From Ponticaulis sp. (GTDB lineage Bacteria; Pseudomonadota; Alphaproteobacteria; Caulobacterales; Hyphomonadaceae): 64,000 bases of DNA. Positions 60,785-64,000 of this stretch are shown piece by piece. A program made the position numbers and the translations under genes. Positions within the stretch are counted from its first letter, which is position 1. Every line of letters starts with the position of its first letter. The stretch covers positions 59,402-123,401 of the forward strand of contig PBNO01000014.1 of NCBI GenBank assembly GCA_002723155.1. The letters are read 5' to 3'. The notes under the pieces are model-generated. The model searched no databases and was not told where the DNA came from. It worked only from the letters and a program-made list of their open reading frames with translations.

Positions 60785-61893
60785 CCTCATTTCAGTTTGA
60801 AGCGATTGGCGGAGACTGGATTGATCCGCCTCTGCTGATCCCTGCGGCTCTGCCGCTGGAGCTTTCAGGTGAGAGTATCCGTTCCCGCCTGATCACCAGC
60901 TCTGATACGCCGGGCGAGGAACTGGCGCTGCGCCCCGACCTCACGCTGCCTGTCGCCAACCACTATCTGGCGGAAGCGGGCGGTGAGCCGGTGTCTTATC
61001 GCTATTTCGGCCGTGCCTTCCGTCAGGCGCGCACAGAGGGCGAGCCGGTTGAATTCAATCAGACAGGCTTTGAGAATTTCGGTCACACAGATCGCCTTGA
61101 GCGCGATGTGGCGACGCTGACAACAATCTGTTCGGAGATTGCAGGCGCAGGCATTCGCAATGCGCAGCTTAATCTTGGCGATGTATCTATCTTCCACGCT
61201 GTCGTGGACGCGCTGGCGCTCTCTGATCACTGGGATGCCCGCATCCGCCGCGCAAACAAGCGCCGTGAGGGCGTAGAAGCTGTTCTGGCGAGCGCTGAAG
61301 GTCAGACTGTGAAAGCATCGTCTGCACTCGCTCAGACGCTTGCCAAGCTGCCTGCGGACGATGCACGTGACCTGCTTGATGAAGTCATGTCGATTTCCGG
61401 AACGGAAGTCGTCGGCGGCCGCACGAAAGAAGAAATTCTGGAACGCCTTCAGGCGCGCGCTGAGGCAGCGAATGCCGGCGCAATGCCGGATAAGGCGCGC
61501 GCTGTGCTTGGCGCGCTCAAAGGCGTCTCTGGTACGCCTGACGTGTTCCTTGAAAAGCTTCGCGCCCTCGCAAGCGAATATGCGCTGAACCTGTCATCCG
61601 TTCTTGAATACACTGAGAAACTTTTCTCGGCGCTTTCAGAACGCGACATGCCATTCTGGGCGAATGCTCATGTCTCCGTACAGTTCGGGCGTCGTTTCGA
61701 TTATTATGATGGTCTCGTATTCGAGCTGTATCACGCTGGTTTAACCCGCGAGAAGCCGCTGGCGCTCGGTGGCCGATATGACGGCCTTGTCTCCTGGCTC
61801 AGTAAAGGCGCGAAAGATGTGCCCGCTGTTGGCGGCGTTGTACGCCCTGACCGTGTAGACGCAGCACTTAACCTCGAAGGAGGTGCAGCATGA
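60781..61893 (+). CDS. hisZ: ATP phosphoribosyltransferase regulatory subunit HisZ
   Basis: 370 aa, a HisRS-like paralog without tRNA-charging motifs that activates HisG in histidine biosynthesis. Family pattern: LRPDLTLPVANHYL, YRYFGRAFRQARTEGEPVEF and VQFGRRFDYYDGLVFELYHAG. The start codon is TTG at 60781, overlapping the hisS stop (TTGA); it is supported by GGAGG seven bases upstream, and no better start is in frame. Ends overlapping hisG. Confidence 0.9.
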   Translation: MTSFQFEAIGGDWIDPPLLIPAALPLELSGESIRSRLITSSDTPGEELALRPDLTLPVANHYLAEAGGEPVSYRYFGRAFRQARTEGEPVEFNQTGFENFGHTDRLERDVATLTTICSEIAGAGIRNAQLNLGDVSIFHAVVDALALSDHWDARIRRANKRREGVEAVLASAEGQTVKASSALAQTLAKLPADDARDLLDEVMSISGTEVVGGRTKEEILERLQARAEAANAGAMPDKARAVLGALKGVSGTPDVFLEKLRALASEYALNLSSVLEYTEKLFSALSERDMPFWANAHVSVQFGRRFDYYDGLVFELYHAGLTREKPLALGGRYDGLVSWLSKGAKDVPAVGGVVRPDRVDAALNLEGGAA

Positions 61894-62837
61894 CACAGCT
61901 TATGCTGGCGATCCCGTCCAAAGGGCGCCTTAAGGAACAGACTGAAGCCTTCTTCGCAGACTGTGGCCTGAAGCTGAAACAAGTTGGCGGCGAGCGGGGC
62001 TATTCTGCCGTGCTCGAAGGCGCGCCTGGTATCCAGATTATGCTGCTCTCGGCGTCAGAGATCGCCAAAGGGCTTCTGGACGGTACGCTCCACCTCGGTG
62101 TGACCGGCGAAGACCTGTTGCGTGAGCACGCTGACAATTTTGATTCGCAGGTTCATCTGCTGCGCGCGCTCGGCTTTGGGTATGCGGATATGGTCGTTGC
62201 CGTGCCGCAGAGCTGGGTAGACGTCGATACGATCGAAGATCTAGAAGATGTCGGCCACGCTTTCCGTGCGCGCCACGGACGCCGTATGCGTGTTGCAACC
62301 AAGTATCTGCGTAGCAGTCGCCGATTCTTCGCTGAGCGTGGACTGACACAGTATCGCCTGATCGATTCTGCGGGCGCGACAGAGGCAGCACCGGCGTCCG
62401 GTACAGCAGAGCTTATTGTCGACATCACAACGACAGGTGCGACGCTGAGGGCGAACAATCTGAAAATCCTCAGTGACGGCGTTATGCTGAAATCTCAGGC
62501 GCAGTTATCGGCGTCTTTGAATGCTGACTGGAATGAGGACGCACTGGCAGCGATCAAGAATCTGCTGGATATTTTTGAGGCACGCCGAGTCGCGCGGGAC
62601 GTCTCCGTCCTGACAGGTGGGAAGTCTCTCCGGTCCGCAGCCGCATCAATTAGTGATGAGGTCACTCTACTTGGTGATTCTGTGGTTCTTTCGCGCAAAA
62701 AGGCAAAATCTGTCGCAAACGCACTGTCTAGCGCGGGCTTTGGCCCGGTATCCGTAGTGAATCCGGAGTTTCTGTTTCTTGAGGACAACGTAGTCTTCGG
62801 AGAATTTTCCCGCGCGATTACGCGAAATGCCCAGTAA
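61890..62837 (+). CDS. hisG: ATP phosphoribosyltransferase catalytic subunit HisG
   Basis: First enzyme of histidine biosynthesis: ATP + PRPP to phosphoribosyl-ATP. 315 aa: LMLAIPSKGRLKEQTEAFFA, GVTGEDLLREHADN, RVATKYLRSSRRFFAERGL and the PRPP loop LIVDITTTGATLRANNLKIL. The C-terminal part beyond about 220 makes it longer than the usual HisZ-dependent short form (about 210-230 aa), though it does not look like a typical ACT-type regulatory domain. GGAGG precedes the ATG, four bases before the hisZ stop. Confidence 0.92.
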   Translation: MTQLMLAIPSKGRLKEQTEAFFADCGLKLKQVGGERGYSAVLEGAPGIQIMLLSASEIAKGLLDGTLHLGVTGEDLLREHADNFDSQVHLLRALGFGYADMVVAVPQSWVDVDTIEDLEDVGHAFRARHGRRMRVATKYLRSSRRFFAERGLTQYRLIDSAGATEAAPASGTAELIVDITTTGATLRANNLKILSDGVMLKSQAQLSASLNADWNEDALAAIKNLLDIFEARRVARDVSVLTGGKSLRSAAASISDEVTLLGDSVVLSRKKAKSVANALSSAGFGPVSVVNPEFLFLEDNVVFGEFSRAITRNAQ

Positions 62838-62883
62838 TTTAGCAGCAAGCGCTTAGTTTGTTCCCAAATCCGGTTTTTTCTTG

Positions 62884-62913
62884 TTGACACTTTGATGAAG
62901 CTCGGGCCTTATC
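62884..62913 (+). promoter_or_regulatory. Possible housekeeping promoter downstream of hisG
   Basis: TTGACAC (62884-62890) and GCCTTATC (62906-62913), 15 bp apart, partly match the Caulobacter-type sigma-73 consensus TTGACGS / GCTANAWC. A strong hairpin follows about 70 bp from the expected start. Confidence 0.35.
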
Positions 62914-62919
62914 TTCTTG

Positions 62920-62990
62920 CAGTTCGGGAGGAAACGTCCTGCTTTATAAAGAACAAACGGCGCGGCTTTCAGCTGCGCCGTTTATAATTT
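62920..62990 (+). ncRNA. Candidate small RNA of about 70 nt
   Basis: Bounded by a possible promoter and a terminator-like hairpin. A short stem-loop AGGA-AACG-TCCT lies at its 5' end with an exposed GGAGG-like sequence. No known RNA family was recognised; this is a prediction from layout only and the region may simply be the hisG trailer. Confidence 0.3.
62955..62990 (+). terminator. Strong hairpin, terminator of hisG or of a small RNA
   Basis: AAACGGCGCGGCT (62955-62967) pairs over 13 bp, with one G-U pair, with AGCTGCGCCGTTT (62971-62983) around a TTC loop, then TATAATTT. Confidence 0.75.
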
Positions 62991-63176
62991 CAGCCTACTC
63001 CATCTAAATCGAAGTAATAACGCGCGCTCTAGTCTTGTTTATCTTGCATAGCATTCAACAAGCGTTGAAAATGTGTGCAGGTATATTGATCTAAATTTGC
63101 TGGGCGCCTGTCCGGCTAATTTTGCCGCGTCTCACGCCCTCTGCCGTCCGACATCGTGTATCTCCTTCAAACGCAA

Positions 63177-63200
63177 AGAGCAGGTCCGAAGACCTGCTCT
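63177..63200. repeat. Perfect 10-bp inverted repeat with UUCG loop on the minus strand
   Basis: AGAGCAGGTC-CGAA-GACCTGCTCT. Read on the minus strand the loop is C(UUCG)G, a highly stable tetraloop, followed by TTTGCGTTTG. It could end a minus-strand transcript, though no gene is seen there. Confidence 0.55.
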
Positions 63201-63876
63201 CGTGCCCTGGGGAGGCAAACGTGAAAGGGACAATGAGAGGCCGCCAGCAGCTCGGGGGTAGGGGGCAGTGATGAATTGCCAGCGACCTTTGTTGTTCCTT
63301 GTTGATAAACAATAAGGATTATCTGTTAAACGTCAAGTGAAATCATCGTTATTCGATGAAGTTTCTGTAACGGGCATAGAATTATCCCATATTTCGGTGT
63401 CGTTGGGCTGATATTTCATGTTTCGCAGAAATGTTGGACGGTTTGCGCACTTTAGTGCGGATGTTGGTCTGGCTGCGGCAGCACGCCGCAGAAATAATTA
63501 CAGCGCCATGTGCAAAAAATTTCTACCGGGGCGAGCTATTATGGCTCGGTAAATGTCGAAGTTGTGCGCTCGCTGAAGCGCGAACTCCGGGTCCGTTAAT
63601 CCTTTGATCCGGTCATGACAGCAACTGGTTCGAAAAGGCGTGAGCGCCGGGATCATAAAGTTCTGATTTCATGACGATTTGCGGTTTATTCAGGAAAAAA
63701 TGAATAAATATTTCAGTAAATCCGTTAATGTTGAGCCGGTCTAAGACTTTGCGGGATCTGTGTTTCTTAAATGAATAACAGATGTCAGCTTTATTTTAAC
63801 TCAACTGTTGTTTCTTTTGCCAAATATCAACGCCCTTAAAGAATGTAAGGGTATGAATGGACAAAGGAACTAACGG

Positions 63877-63910
63877 ATGAGAAAGTCTCTTACGGCACTT
63901 TCAATCATTG
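63877..63910 (+). pseudogene. 5' end of a secretory gene interrupted by an insertion sequence
   Basis: A start with AAAGGAA upstream encodes MRKSLTALSIIV, the beginning of a signal peptide (basic, then hydrophobic), and then runs straight into IS-type sequence. The frame continues only to TGA 63997. The remainder of the gene, if present, would lie beyond the element and outside the window. Confidence 0.6.
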
Positions 63911-64000
63911 TGGTCTGCTCCCTGAAAAGTGGTCCATTATTTGAGTTAGTTCCGGCTTCAGATATGGAGCTGAGACATGGGCAAGAGATCTACGCCTGAA
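63911..64000 (+). mobile_element. Left end of an IS3-type insertion sequence (partial)
   Basis: Starting near 63911, TGCTCCCTGAAAAGTGG and the following TTTGAGTTAGTT are typical of IS3-family left ends with the 'CCCTGAAAAG' inverted repeat. The exact terminus and any target duplication cannot be fixed because the right end is outside the window. Confidence 0.65.
63977..64000 (+). CDS. IS3-family transposase OrfA, first 8 codons (partial)
   Basis: ATG 63977 begins MGKRSTPE, the usual opening of IS3-family OrfA proteins (MGKR..TPE). GGAG lies 9 bp upstream. The window ends here. Eight codons alone would be weak, but the IS-end-like sequence before it agrees. Confidence 0.6.

Larger units (their letters stand above)
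62838..63876. other. Gene-poor 1-kb intergenic stretch after hisG
   Basis: No frame here has convincing coding character. It contains a possible promoter and a strong 13-bp hairpin (62955-62983), a perfect 10-bp hairpin at 63177-63200, and AT-rich sequence before the disrupted gene at 63877. A short frame at 63418-63552 (44 codons) lacks a ribosome-binding site. Confidence 0.6.

Noticed and set aside
63418-63552. 44-codon frame after hisG
   Set aside because: No ribosome-binding site; Arg-rich, low-complexity peptide; codon use unlike neighbouring genes.
1-64000. CRISPR arrays, tRNA or rRNA genes, replication origin
   Set aside because: No regularly spaced repeats, no cloverleaf/TTCGA-type arm or rRNA-like stretches were seen. 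The sequence around ctrA has CtrA and GAnTC sites but no DnaA-box cluster was recognised.

Overview
The window looks like a chromosomal segment of an alphaproteobacterium of the Caulobacterales/Maricaulales type (Hyphomonadaceae-like). This placement is an inference from gene content: the C-terminus of a ChpT phosphotransferase, a full-length CtrA ending in Ala-Ala with CtrA boxes and clustered GAnTC sites around it, FlbT/FlaF, an FlmG-type flagellin glycosyltransferase, sigma-54 flagellin promoters with FlbD-type enhancers, SapC, and a hisS-hisZ-hisG operon. Almost everything shown is chromosomal core or flagellar content. The one clear mobile element is at the right-hand edge.

Layout. 1-6 kb: chpT tail, then a compact chemotaxis operon cheA-cheW-cheY-cheB-cheR closed by a strong terminator. 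6-13.3 kb: MFS exporter, acyltransferase, and an iron-uptake operon (TonB receptor, small membrane protein, PepSY protein) behind Fur-like boxes. 13.4-18.4 kb: ctrA, divergent fliI-fliJ with a perfect CtrA box, a degenerate receiver/kinase-like protein and a compact histidine kinase. 18.4-24.2 kb: esterase with TetR regulator, two hotdog thioesterases, a membrane histidine kinase and an FAD oxidoreductase. 24.4-34.7 kb: the flagellar filament region, with flmG divergent from flbT-flaF, a hydrolase, a rhodanese, five tandem flagellins and flaG. 34.7-38.5 kb: CPA2 antiporter, MarC protein, hydrolase. 38.5-43.8 kb: nonulosonic acid (pseudaminic/legionaminic-type) genes (PseB-like dehydratase, GT2, SpsF-like cytidylyltransferase, RmlD-like reductase, NeuB, GNAT). 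43.8-47.9 kb: an uncharacterised membrane protein and a 917-aa beta-propeller protein. 47.9-58.7 kb: pseudouridine synthase, OmpA-like lipoprotein, VWA lipoprotein, DUF885 lipoprotein, SapC, DsbD-like reductase and several small unknown genes. 59-63 kb: hisS-hisZ-hisG. 63-64 kb: a gene-poor stretch ending in an IS3-type element inserted in a secretory gene.

How the parts connect. The cell-cycle regulators (ChpT, CtrA) and flagellar assembly/export (FliI, FliJ, FlbT, FlaF) sit among the flagellins. The sugar cluster very likely supplies the activated nonulosonic acid that the FlmG-like TPR-glycosyltransferase transfers to those flagellins. Four of the five flagellin genes share one promoter architecture: a CGGCA-N5-TGCCG element centred 119-123 bp upstream of a GG-N10-GC sigma-54 core, which reads as an FlbD enhancer plus RpoN promoter.
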